Assembly (NCBI RefSeq): GCF_010389155.1
Contig: NC_057769.1
Coordinates: 5,208,735-5,272,734 of the forward strand
Length of the DNA stretch: 64,000 bases
Reading direction: 5' to 3'
From: Erigeron canadensis
Lineage: Eukaryota; Streptophyta; Magnoliopsida; Asterales; Asteraceae
The notes under the pieces are model-generated. The model ran no database searches. It was given only the letters and a program-made list of their open reading frames with translations, and was not told where the DNA came from. Position numbers and translations under genes: made by a program. Below, one piece after another: positions 31,641-43,928 of the stretch (positions are counted from its first letter, which is position 1; each line of letters opens with the position of its first letter).

Positions 31641-33308
31641 TAATATAGTATAGAATTATCAAAACTGTGCATTACCGGTTTGTACAACAAGCTACAAAAG
31701 TTGTACATTGTGGTACACCAATCAAAAGTGGTGGTACGAATATCATTTATCTTTCCTTTTACGCTATATTCTCGAGTTTTCTTTAAAATGATAGGAAATG
31801 ATAAGATTGGATAAGAAAATAAAAAAATAAGTTATATATCAAAAAGTCATTCTCGATTTACATAAAAAACTAATAAAAAAAACAATACAAAGTTAATAAC
31901 ATTCATGAGTTAGAAATAAAAGAAAGAGAAAAAAGCTATAAATTTAAAATTATGTGTTTTTCTCTATATAGTTGTTATTAGTTAATAAGAATAAATTGTC
32001 AATTATACCCGTAACTTAAAAACTTTCCATCTAAGTCCTCCCAAAAATAGGAGGAAAGTTTTCACATCAAAAAGGCAAAAGTTTTCTTTTCTTTATCTTT
32101 TCTTTTAAAAAAGAAACTCAATAATGCAAAATAGAAAGTTTTCTAATTTTTTCTTTTCATATCCTTTAAAAAAAAACTTAAGAATGACGTTTTGGAGTAA
32201 TTGTCCGGTTATTAGGTTTGCAAATAATTTGGAAAGAGTTTGTATGAAAAAAATGATATTTTGTAATGAAAATATAGATTTCAATAAAGATGTACATGCA
32301 TGTTTTTAAAAATGCAATTTTAAAAACACAAAATTTGTTTTGTAATCATAATACCAAACAACCACTTAACATCTTACAAATTTAACAAGACTAATTAATT
32401 AGAATGAATTTATTTTTTTTCAAAAAATTCTATAAACAATAGCATCATGCTTGTTATTAACTTTTTTCGTATTACTATTCTTTTTTACAACGAGTTAGTG
32501 TTTAATAGTTAACATTCGAAACATTCAATTGGACCATATGCATAATTTGAATCATATATAAAACCCAAGACTTTAATTGGATTCGAACCTTAATGGATTT
32601 CTCTAAAATCTAAGACTTTATCAATAATCATCAACCTAGCGTAATTAAAAATGCATCAAGTTATCAATGTGAAGTTAGCTCGATGAAATAGTTTAGTATT
32701 ATTTTGATTTTTGAAGTAATTATTAAGTTGGCAAATCGATTGAAATGCATGGGACATGCGATTTTATTTGTTGTATGTTTTATATTTCAAAATTCTTATT
32801 ATATTATTTTATATTTTATAATATTGTATGTATTAAATTAACTTTTATAACTTAAATGGATTAAATTACTACTCTTACTTTTATTGTATATATCAGATTA
32901 CTCTTAAAATAATAAATGAATTAACCTATAAGTATTTTTGTCTTGCATATATTATTTCTTATATTAACAGTTTAATAAATCCGTGTATTTGATACAACTT
33001 TAAAATATAGTTTTATTGTATATACCACATTACTCTTAAAATAACAAATGAATTAACAAATATTATAAAATATAAATATGAATTTTATGTTAAAGGTTTA
33101 TACTATATACATCTGGTCGATTTATGGCATGAATTGGATATAAAGAAATTTTATTTATTATTAAATTAAAGTTTGTTAGATGCAATACATATTTGTGTAC
33201 AACCTTTTACATTCTATTTCATCAAGTTCTTTTATTAATATTATTAATCTAACCAATACATTAAAAGGAAAGTTGTAAAAAAATTAATTGGTCGAGTAAG
33301 TCTTACTA
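31641..33308. other. gene-free AT-rich spacer between family B copies
   Basis: No coding signal. There are many long AT tracts and one local inverted repeat around 32015-32060 (AACTTTCCATC / AGGAAAGTTTT). Confidence 0.4.
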
Positions 33309-33732
33309 TCTCTACTACATTGTAAAACATTTGTTCTATTCATTTTTTCAACTCTACACAAGTGAAAACTCTAAAATACCCCTGTCACTTATTCATAAAA
33401 CCCTTAGAATAAATCACAACCACTCATTTTTTTTTCTCTCCACAAATCTTAACCACTCATTTTTTCTTTCTCCTCCATAAATTTCTCTAATTCATTCAAA
33501 ATATTTAATCTCAAAAACCATAAATCGATAAATTATAAAAATTATATGAGTGTTCTTAAAATTTCATGCTCTTTCATTAGAGATGTCATTTGATATACTT
33601 TTGACGAATTTTTAAATCCGAGGGTGGAGCCCGTACGGCTAAGGCATTTGGCTATCACACTCTATGACATATCACAACCTATGACCTATCACCCTACCAT
33701 CTTACCGCCGCAACGCACGGGTACTACTCTCA
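33309..33732 (+). mobile_element. Helitron-like repeat family B, copy 3 (inverted)
   Basis: It begins A|TCTCTACTACATTGTAAAAC and ends ACCGCCGCAACGCACGGGTA followed by CTACTCTCA|T. It is related to copy 2 over most of its length, but inverted. The element is non-coding. Together with copy 2 it brackets 1.7 kb of AT-rich DNA. Confidence 0.5.
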
Positions 33733-33747
33733 TATGTCTTAGTAGAG

Positions 33748-33975
33748 ACGAGCATGGTACCATTGCGTGGTGTTGGTGGAGAATATAAGAGTTTAAAGGG
33801 TTAATTATTAAAATAAAAGTTTAAAGTGTAAATTAATTCATTAAGAATAAATTTGATATTTTATAAAAACTTTTTCCATAGTGAGTGTTTTTTAAGAGTA
33901 ATTTAGTAATTTCGTATGTAACTATTGTATAACAATCTTTAAAAATGAGGATGTGATAATTTTTATAATGGAGTA
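33748..33975 (-). mobile_element. Helitron-like repeat family A, copy 3
   Basis: The right end is TACTCCATTATAAAAATTAT on the minus strand. The left end reads CAATGGTACCATGCTCG|T. It lies only 15 bp from the 3' end of the family B copy at 33732, so the two GC-rich ends face each other. Compared with copies 1 and 2 it lacks the internal ACC-rich part. Confidence 0.5.
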
Positions 33976-34290
33976 TTTGATAAAAAAAAATTCAGTAAAT
34001 TGGGATGAACGGGGTGTAATTTCAACTTCATGTATTCTACTTATTATGCATTTCTCATGGGTTGGTTTTGTGAATATAACCTAATTTTTTTTAGGTGTTT
34101 AAATTAACAAATAATTAATCTGACTTACGCCGATTAAAAGTAAAAAAATTGATGGTGGAGTACACGTGCGCGTGTGCATATATGGTGGCGGGCGTGTAAA
34201 GCCCTAGATTACCATTTCCCGCCTTTCTTTATTCCATTGACCAAACAGCCACCGAATCAATCAACACAAAAACTACTTCACTGAATCATC

Positions 34291-37200
34291 ATGTGCGGCC
34301 GTTGTCGGTGTTCTATCCGTCCAGATGACATCCCTCGCTCTTGCTACATCACTAATCGCCCCGTCCGTTTCCTCGACACTGACCGGTATATATATATTTA
34401 ATTTCCGTTGATGTTGACTGATTTCGGTGTGCTTTTATATTTGTAAAGTGTTGTTTGATAAATTGTGTGTATAGATTTTAAACAGTAATGTTTTTTGTTC
34501 TATGTGTTGAGTGAACCATGTGAAATATAAAGATATTTAAAAAATTTAGTTTTTTGTAAGACATTGAACTTGGATCTCGTGGATTTGTTGAGTTAAGGCC
34601 GGAATCCAATAATTATCGGAAAAGGTTATAAGTAAGTAGTTTTTGTTTTATGAGGTTCGAGTTTATGAGACATTGGGCTTAAACCTCGTGGATTAGTTGA
34701 ATAAAGGTTACACATCATTATTACAAAAAAAAAAAAAAAGGTTTTGAATTAAGTAGCTGTTTCATTCTATGGTTTGAATTAGTGGTGGACCCAGAATCGA
34801 ATACCACTAGGTTCCATAAATATTTCATCATGTGCATTGTTATCTTAGACCTGGTGCATTAAAAAAATATATGAAATTTTTACGAAATTTACGCTACGTA
34901 AAAGAAATTTATGTGGTTCATTGGTACCAACCTAGGTCCACGAATGGTCTGATTCAGTGAGTATGTGTCTAGTGGTCTTGAAGATATTAGCCACGTTTAA
35001 ATGTCCCGACCTTATGTTCCCTTAACGTTGATTTATGGGATTCATGTCTTCAATGTTAGCCATGGGACTGGTCGATCGGATTGACTCCCAGAGGGTAGGA
35101 TTCACCTATTTTCATAGTGCCGTGTATTCTGACTTTAAGATTGCCGCTCATTTTTAGAAATGGCTCACTTTGACATATACTAGATGTGTACCTTCGGCTC
35201 ATGCTATGTGACATTTTCTATGGTCTTAGGTGGTAGTTTACGATGGTCTTAGGCGGTGGTTAACGATTGTCGTAGGTGGTGGTTTATGGTGATGGTCCAC
35301 ATTGTACCGATTAGATATGTGTGGTTGGTGGCCCATTGATAAGGTCTTAGACCTTGGGAAATCCATCAGGGTTCGAATCCTACTTCCTACATCTGTAGGA
35401 GTTGATTATTAGGGGGGGTTTTCGTGAGTCCTGGGTCAGGCATGCGTGGTTCGAGCATCGCATACTTCCCAATTGAATGTCACTATGGTATCTCGAATGC
35501 TAACTACTAACTCGTTGTTCAAAAAAAAAAAGATATGTGTGGTGGAGAGTGTGAATAAGTATTTGAGTTGCGGATTTTGAAATGGTTTTCAAGTTAAAGC
35601 AGGTGGAATAGATGAGATTTATAAATAGATTGGAAGAAAAATCCTGGAGGCAATTGCAAAATGCCAAGGAAAAATTTGGAAGGGTTAGAATTTCTTAGGA
35701 AACAGGGAGTGTTTGGTTATACAGACGTGGTTTTTAAGCGGTTGATAAAGTTTACTTTAAATTACTAGATTATAAACCAATGTGATAGACGGAATTAGAG
35801 TAAAACCAAATGAAAAGATATTCGTCTTAGCTTAATAGATAGATAGTTAAAAGTTTATGAAAGCTGGAAGGTGAAATGTGATTGTCGAACGTGTGAGATA
35901 CGTGTATCCTTAAATATGTAAGAACAGACTGCTAAAACTTTGAGCTATGCTCTTCATATTTTTTATGTACTCTTATCTAAAATAGGACTTCATATCAATC
36001 ATAATGATTGATTCATTAATGTTGCCTCATTAGCAACCAACAGTGTTTTTTCATGATTTGCATGATAAAGAAACACTTTTTATTCCCTAACAATACAAGT
36101 TTGTAAGGTAGATTTCACCATCAAGGTTTAATGAAAAGTTGATTACTGGATTGTATATTCAGGTATCGTCCAGCATATAATGTTTCACCTGGATCGAACG
36201 TTCCAGTTGTTCGAAGAGACTCTGGTGCCGATGATCAAGGAGCCGTTGTGCAGTGCATGAAATGGGGGCTTATTCCAAGTTTCACCAAGAAGACTGAAAA
36301 ACCTGACTATTATAGGATGGTAATATCTTAAGTCTCGAAATCCTCTTATGAGTGATGTAGTGTTTTTAGTTAAATTTGCCATATCACTTTGAATGCAACT
36401 AGCAATAACAAAACATCTATATTCCTATTATATGCTTTTTCAGCAAAATCACATCTTTCTTTTGGGTCATGATTTTATATGACTGATTAATATTTATAGA
36501 GTTATTCTGACTAATTGGTTTTGTGAGTTGTAGTTCAATGCTCGATCAGAGTCAGTAGGTGAAAAGTCTTCCTTTCGCCGCCTTCTTCCTGGAAATAGGT
36601 GTCTGGTTGCAGTGGAAGGGTAAGTAAAATGTTTTGTATGAGTTATATGTGCTCTTGTTGTAATATATTGTATTTAATACGTGTAGAAATTCTTATACTC
36701 TTGCTTTGTTTAATAATATAAGAGCTTTTAGAACTGGATTTTGCTAGACCGTCTATAAAAGCTTTGAAATGTTTTCTTTCTTGTGTGTATGTGTGTGTCA
36801 GTTGACTTTCTTAACCATGTATTAAAGATTTAGAAAGAAGCCTGAACTCACAAATAATATGTTTAAGCTTCCTAGAGAGAATTCTAGTTAGCAAGGGAAT
36901 GCATCTCTCTAATTCTTGAGCTCACAGATAATATGTTTATTCTTACAAGTTGAAGTGTTCCGTAGTTCTGTTTGTGTGTATCAGCATGATCTCATTAGAG
37001 CTTACTGAAGTTGTTGGGTACATATTGGAATGTTACTTTTTATTTTTATTTTTTTATTCCAACTAGTTTGGTACCTTTCTCCTGATCACTTGTACACTTT
37101 TAAGCCTTCAGTGTTACTTATTTCCCGCCTTTATTCGTACATATTGATAGTTTGATCATACTTTTTCAACTGGTCAGTCATTTGGATACTTGAATGCTCT

Positions 37201-40116
37201 GCTCGTACCTCTTGTTTACTCTTTTCAGATTCTACGAGTGGAAGAAAGATGGCTCTAAAAAGCAGCCATACTATATTCATTTGAAGGATGGCCGACCCCT
37301 TGTTTTTGCTGCTCTTTATGATTCTTGGAAAAACTCTGAAGGTGGCACAACTCTTACCTCTTTTATAGAAGTTAGTAAAAATTAAGCTATTTTTAGATTG
37401 CATAAATAAACTTTGTGTGTGTATGTGTGTCTTGAATTAAGGGCTGCAAACTGAACTTTGTGTGTGTGTGTGTGTGAGTGTGTGTGTGAGTGTATGTGTG
37501 TGTGAATTTGCGGCTGCAACCTTATTTATGTAGTTATAATACCTATAAGTTTATAACTAGGTAAATCAGAAATACATGGTGTTTTTATTTATTTATGTAT
37601 TTATTTTTTTTTATCTTAGCTTGGTTATAGTTAATACACAATAAACTGTTGAACATAATAATAACCGCCTCTTTATAATAACTGTCAACCACTAATGTAC
37701 AATCTATTGATGGCTTTTCACATTGAAGTCTACCTGTTGCAATTTATTGCTAGCTTTTATACTTTGTTAATGTCCAGAACATGTAGTACATGACCATAAC
37801 TGATCTATAATGAGTTTGTTTTGTCGATTTGTGTTTCAGGGGAGACTCAATACACCTTCACTATTTTGACAACAAGCTCTTCGTCAGCCTTAGGTTGGCT
37901 GCATGGTTAGTTATATCTTCTTTAGTCGATGCACACGTCTTTTCTCTGAGATATTCTCATTTACACTGGATTAGCTAGAACACATACTTACATGAAGACT
38001 CATGAGTTTGGACTCTCATAGAGTCATAGTCTCATCAACCATCACTTAAGGATAAGAGCATCTTTATATTGTCAACCCAAGTGACCCAGAGTAGTTTAAA
38101 ATTGATCTTCAGAAGTTGGAGATATGTTTATTTCATATAAAAAGAAAAACATGTTTATAGATTTATAGTTCAATGTGAGATTTTTTGGAATAGCAAATTT
38201 ATCCATTCCCACCACAATATACAAATAATAGAAGATCCTGTGTGAGTTCCCCAGGAAAAGGGTGGCAAGGCAGGCAAAACTAAAGTGGACTTGTGGCGGT
38301 CTTGGCCTATAATCTACCCCCCTCTTTTTTTTTTTCCTGTTTGCCGAGGGACCAGTGGTCCTCAATGTCTAAAGATAAATGGAAAGAAAAAGGTTGTATG
38401 ATAAAGAGAAGATACTATTCTTATGAGGAAAATGATATTAAATATAGTTGTCAATTACAATCAATTTACAAATGAATGGGTTGGTTCTGATTATGTTTTA
38501 TCTCTAACGGGTCAAACTGGTAATAATTATTTGATAGATATTCAAATTCTATTTCTAATAGACGAAACCTTCTAAATCGCTTATTCAGTAAATTTGGAGT
38601 ATTAATGTATTCTTGAATAATATGATTTTCGTAATCATGTTTCACACACTACTTGTACATAGAGAAAGCAAATACTTTTGCATATAGTTTTTTTTTCAGG
38701 TCTAACAAATCTGACTTGTGGTTGCCTCTTTGGACCTACTCCCAACCCGTCTAATCTCCCATTTTTTAATCTCCATATTAACTTCCAAACCATTTAAACT
38801 TAACATGCTCAGTTAATTGGTCTCTTGTCTATTGTAGACAGGATGCCTGTTATTTTGGGGAATAAGGGGTCAACTGATGAGTGGCTAGATGGTTCTCCGT
38901 CTTCCAAGTTTGATTCATTACTTAAACCTTATGAAGAGCCCGACTTGGTAAGAGCCCATAAGTTATGCTACATAGTTTTTCATATATCGAAGAAATAGTG
39001 TAGGTTTTGTATGGTTTATATTTTAAATTATGGAGGGATGATCTTGTTACAGGTTTGGTACCCTGTGACCCCTGCAATGGGCAAGCCTTCATTCGATGGA
39101 CCAGAATGTATTAAGGAGGTATGCTTCCAGAATTGCTCTTTCTGTATATTTAAATTTAGTTGACTTTAAGTAGAGGTGTTACGAATGTGTGATGCATTAG
39201 ATATTTGAAAATTTTTGTTCAAAAGTAGAGGTGGGAAATGGCGGGTCAGACAGTCAGGGTAACTAGTTAATTAGGTGTTGGTGATAATGGTTTTCTAGTT
39301 ATGGTAAAAGTCGATTGGGTTGAGTTGACTTTCCAACAACCTTTTGACCTTTTTGAATTGTTCACGTAATCAATTACCAAGATGTTAATCATCTTTTAAT
39401 AGTTAAAGTGATCTATTAGTTTACAATCATCTTAGGCGACTTTGGACCTGTTTGACTCACGTGACATGTTTCCTTCATTGCTATTATTAAAATTCAACAT
39501 GATTTACCCTTTTATTACGTAAACTGGTTGGCAACTGTCACTCGAAAGGCATGCTTTTACATTAGTGTTTATGTGAATACTTTTTAAAAAGATCATAAAA
39601 AAACACCATGACAATACAAGTTACTGCAGGTAATATCAGTACTTAGTCCCTTAGAGTGTTTGGCTGTTATGATATCCTGAATGGTTATTCTGAAAGTTTA
39701 AATTAAGATCTTGTCAAGTATCTTAAGGTTAAATTTGTAATTACTGACATCAGATTAAATTAAAGACTGAGGATACAAAATCAATCTCATCGTTCTTTGC
39801 AAAGAAAGGCACTAAAAAGGAAGATCAGCCAGAACCTCAACAAACTGAAGAACCAAATAACCCAAAAGAGGAACCTGAAACTGTAGACAGCAAGAACTAC
39901 CAATGTGATGAATCAAAGTCCAATATACCTACACCAATTTCTGTGGGTCCTGAAACTTTAAACCTCAAACGTGAGTATGACGATTTTTCTTCTGATATAA
40001 AACCATTCGTGGATGTAGCTGACAAGCAGTTTACAAGCCCAGCTAAAAAGAAGGGCAACTTTAATAGTCCTGGTGATAAACAGAAGACATTGTTCTCTTA
40101 CTTTAGGAAAGGTTAG
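34291..40116 (+). CDS. HMCES: HMCES/YedK-like SRAP protein, abasic-site DNA-protein crosslinker, 351 aa
   Basis: Eight exons: 34291-34385, 36163-36319, 36534-36619, 37229-37341, 37840-37905, 38838-38947, 39053-39118, 39754-40116, all GT-AG and in phase, ending TAG. The SRAP family self-crosslinks to abasic sites in single-stranded DNA through its N-terminal cysteine. The key residues are present: C2 (MCGRC), N86 (FNARSE), E116 (FYEW) and H172 (GWLHDRMP). The catalytic domain ends around residue 230. The C-terminal tail (232-351) is lysine/acid-rich and ends with a canonical PCNA-interacting box QKTLFSYF (341-348). A weaker version, TKSISSFF, is at 239-246. The length is close to human HMCES (354 aa). 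It is expected to act in the nucleus at replication forks, inferred from the family. Confidence 0.95.
34781..34938. mobile_element. hAT-like MITE in HMCES intron 1
   Basis: The left end AGTGGTGGACCCAGAATCG faces CAACCTAGGTCCACGAATG. The GTGG.GGAnCCAG terminus resembles plant hAT MITEs. The target duplication is not clear. Confidence 0.35.
35325..35530 (+). mobile_element. tRNA-derived SINE with perfect 12-bp target duplication
   Basis: A full-length SINE in HMCES intron 1. The A-box region TGGCCCATTGATAAGG comes first, the B box GGTTCGAATCC is at 35370-35380, and a 10-base or longer A tail ends at 35530. It is flanked by AGATATGTGTGG on both sides (35313-35324 and 35531-35542). The duplication is perfect, so the insertion is fairly recent. 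Confidence 0.85.
37458..37505. repeat. (GT)n-rich microsatellite in HMCES intron 4
   Basis: An imperfect GT run with GAGT interruptions. Confidence 0.85.
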
Positions 40117-40417
40117 GCCTTACTTCTAACAAGTTATTGTAAATATACTTGACCTTTTGTTTGTTGTATTCAGTCACTTTCTGTTTTAAGTCATCCTTAG
40201 TTGTAAGAATACTGAACAAGCGAACAGTTTCTACCATTCTAGCTGCCAGTCTTATGCTAGTAGAACTTTTTACTGGTGGCACGTTTTTGATATGTGGGTG
40301 GTGGTTAGAAGAACTGAATTATGAAATTACATGAAATGGAATCCACAGTTTGGGTGTTAAGATTTGAACATAAGGCGATGGTTTTTCTGCTTGTGTACGT
40401 AAAATAGAATATTCGCA

Positions 40418-40767
40418 GAGGTGGCAAAATGGGCGGGTTGGGTAATGGTCAAAATGGTTCTGGGTTAAACTGGAGGGGGATATCTAGATCCGTTAACTTT
40501 TTATTAGGTCAATTGGATCAATTCGGGTTCTGATTTGTTTCAATGAGTGAAATCAAATAGTGTAGTGGAAAGGAGAATATATCAGAGAAGTCTAATATTT
40601 TATGCAGAGAACAATATCTAAATCATTTTCTCAATTATTTGGATATTGTTTTTCTCAGTCCAATCCAGCGTAACTCACCTCATCTTGCCCATACTAATAG
40701 TGATCCATTTCAAATCGAACCTGTCATAACTTACCCAGCATGCTAAACCCGCCTACATTGTCATGTC
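40418..40767. mobile_element. MITE of the GAGGTGGCAAAATGGGCGGG family
   Basis: The left terminus GAGGTGGCAAAATGGGCGGG faces AAACCCGCCTACATTGTCATG on the right, an imperfect inverted repeat. Related left ends occur at about 39228, 44770, 46063 and 47172 in the window, so it belongs to a dispersed family found mostly in introns. Confidence 0.5.
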
Positions 40768-41069
40768 TAAATAGATCGTTTCAAGGCATTGTTAGTGTTT
40801 AAATACATGTGACACAGGTTCAATTCTGTTAAACTAATTTGATCCATTGTATATATTACTGATCCGTTTGAAACATCGTTACCAATAAAATAGAACCTGA
40901 AATAACTTGTTCCCATAGCAATGGGTTGAAATTTGCATGCAAGCTAATAAAGTGTGAAAGAACACTAACAATTTAAGATGATGTCATTTAATCATATTGA
41001 TGGTTAATGTAGAGCTTAAGGTCTACACACTTTAGTCTCATGGCGAAAAGCACGACGATGTACCAATAG

Positions 41070-41345
41070 TTATGCAACAGCTAACACAAAGGAAATAGTT
41101 GGGGTTGGAGAATCGGCAATGTCAAATAATACGCTTCCATGAACCTTCCTTCTGATACCATCTTCATAACGAACTTCTTCAAGATAAAAAACGGGCTTGC
41201 CACAACCCGCCAATGCATCACTGGCCGTGGTCTAGACCGGAGCATCCTGCGCTTATTTCCTAACCAAATAGTGCTGCTCTTTCTTCTTCTCAGCCTGCGG
41301 CGTTGGCGGCACCACCCTACCATGGTAGTAGAGTTGGCAAACACA
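41070..41345 (-). pseudogene. possible decayed coding fragment, family unknown
   Basis: One minus-strand frame reads protein-like sequence: RVVPPTPQAEKKKEQHYLVR, then two stops around 41255-41235, then GKPVFYLEEVRYEDGIRRKV continuing HGSVLFDIADSP. The composition and absence of low-complexity bias suggest former coding sequence. An overlapping open frame is arginine-rich and looks like its shadow. I do not recognise the family. Confidence 0.3.
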
Positions 41346-43797
41346 GATAAGGTGAGAGCTCCTCTTTTAAACATGGTTTAATTTAGAATGTTGCTTTGAA
41401 TGTCTTTCTTTCTTTCTAGTAGTTAGTATATATAGTGTTCAACTAATTAACTTTTTAAAGGGGTTTGAAGCTTATTGATCAATGATCTTGGTGGTCCCAA
41501 GAAAATCAATGATCACTATCATTACTCCAAACCAAAGAACTCATTTTCCCATTGAACTAATTAAAATTCAAATCCATTTCCTTTAGGCTATTTGAAGTTT
41601 CATTTTGGGTGTTTTAAAGATCCAATGGTTGGACGGGTTGCGGGTTAGAGTAATGGATCGAAACAGGTTGCCTTTTGACATATATGGGTGATTTGATTTG
41701 AATTAGATATTTAGATTTTTCATTAAAAAGTTCGGGCAAGGTTAATACATTTCTATTTTCTTTAGTCCTCATCTAGTTCAGTCTTGATGGAAGCTAGTTT
41801 TTACATTTTTCAGAGTTTTATAGAAAAGAATCTTTTTTTTAAGTTTTAAAATTGATCAAAGGGGTGCGAGTGTCATCATTAGAGTGGAAGGTATATTGCT
41901 TTATACCAGGAAAAATTAGTGGGCAATCATCTGCATAAATCTGTAATCATTATTTACGTTTAATTTTAATTTTAATTATAATACAATGTACCTTTTTTTT
42001 CTAATACATAAAAAAGTTGCATCTAGTCTAATTGTCGCATCAAACTTACTTGTAAGACAACGTGATGACCATTAGCACATATGAAGAGTGTTCATGAGTC
42101 GTTTGTAGGTGGATAATTGTAATGGCTCATCATTAGATATAAAACTAAATGTTGGCCAAATAGTTTGAGTTAAAAGCATTAAGATTTGAAATGATTCTAA
42201 ACCTAGGAAACTTAACGAGAAGGATTAGGAGAAAAGTCTGTTTATGTTTGAAAATGTAGGAAGGATTCTGATTCTGATCCATAATCTATTAAACGTCCAT
42301 AATTTTGGATGCAACATGTGCATCAATTTGTAAAAAAGTGGAATCGGACGAGCGTCTTTTCCAAATAGTTCCACACACCTTGTGAATGTATGAAGAACAT
42401 GCTAAACCGTTGCGGATGGTTTTATACCCGTATACTGTAATGACTTTTCTTTTAAACATCACGTTGTGAATGTATGCATAAACAAGTAAAGAAGGGGCCA
42501 TACTCGAGCAACATTTGACATTATTTGATATCATCACAAAACATTGGGACTCGATAAATCGTAAGTATTATAAAAACATCAAATCATAGGAAGTATATGA
42601 TCGAACACCTCATTGTCAATGGACGAATCTTAAAGAGCATTGTACTTCATAAGCAACATGCGTGGGTGTGAATGAAAAATACATGGATTCTCTCACGTCT
42701 TGATCGTAGTGTGACATATCACAATTGTTTATTACTTAGGTACATTCTCATGATTAATGTTACTTTTTTACTTCGATTTAATGTTGTTACCTCAACATTT
42801 ATTAGTCATTGAACAATTGTTTGAGTTAGCACATGGTCGATGTTATTTTGTTACGAGATTTGGAGGTAGCAAATATCAAAGAATTTCATTGATTCACATT
42901 TTTTACTAATGTACTATAATAACTTTAGGTTGTGTCTTTTTGGCATGTGAAAGTAGTTAAAAGGGACATTTTGATGTTCTAAGAGAATAATTTCCTAACA
43001 AATCATGTCAGGCATCTCAAATTCTTTGAGTCATTATCATGTGATTTCTAAAAGTTAAGATTTAATAAAGTGATTTACATAAGTTAAACAAAGTGTCTTT
43101 TCTTGGATGATTTGCTACCGGAAGAAAAACTATGGTTAAACATAACCATGCATTTACCAGTTAAAACAGAAACAACATATTTTTATATTAAAGCTCGTAT
43201 TTTTATGAAATTGAACGGATTTAGAGGTTTTTGTAACAGTTATTCCATTGGAAGAAAAGAATACTTTCTTGTAAAGCTTTCTAAGATAAATGTGAAAAAG
43301 TAGGCATGCTGATTGGTCAATTATTAAGATTAAGGTTGTGTTTGTTTCATAGATATTGATGGAATTAGGATTGAATTCCATTTTTTAATGCGTTTGGTTG
43401 TTTAAAGAAGGAGGAATTTCATTCCGTAAATGTAAACATTCCATCATCATTTGATGGAATCTCTATTCCTTGGGGATGGAGGAAGGAATTTGATTCCTTC
43501 GGTCAATTGAATTCTCAAAAAATCAAAAACATTCCGTCAAATTCTATTCCTTCATATTCCAATTCATTTAAAAGTTTTCTTTTTTCCCGCGAAAATTGAT
43601 GAAAAGAAACCAACATCTGAAGATATACCAAACCTTTATCTCTACACCTCATTTTTCTCTTTGATTTCAAATATGGAGATTACCAATTTTCATACACAAA
43701 ATCCATTCTTTTTCTTCTTTCTTAAACTTCCCAATTTCATCTTCAAGAAAAGAAAAGCATCAAAAACTTCATATTTACATCACTTTTCACTCTTCAT

Positions 43798-43803
43798 ATA
43801 AAC
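43798..43803 (+). promoter_or_regulatory. candidate TATA box of AsnRS gene
   Basis: CATATAAACC lies 126 bp upstream of the ATG at 43929 and is followed by an A/C/T-rich leader. The position fits a plant core promoter. Confidence 0.4.
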
Positions 43804-43928
43804 CCATCTTCAAATTTCAATCCAACAACAACTAAAGAAAAATTCAATCTTTTTTAGCATATCCAGCTTAATTCCATAACCCCAGAAAAACCCTTTTACG
43901 GTTTAGCATAATTTTATATAGATCGAAA

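Larger units (their letters stand above)
40117..43928. other. spacer between HMCES and AsnRS genes
   Basis: Apart from the MITE at 40418 and the possible pseudogene at 41070-41345 I see no gene. About 43330-43570 is rich in GGAATT/AATTCC phrases around AATGCGTTTGGTTG, perhaps another MITE, just upstream of the AsnRS promoter. Confidence 0.4.
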
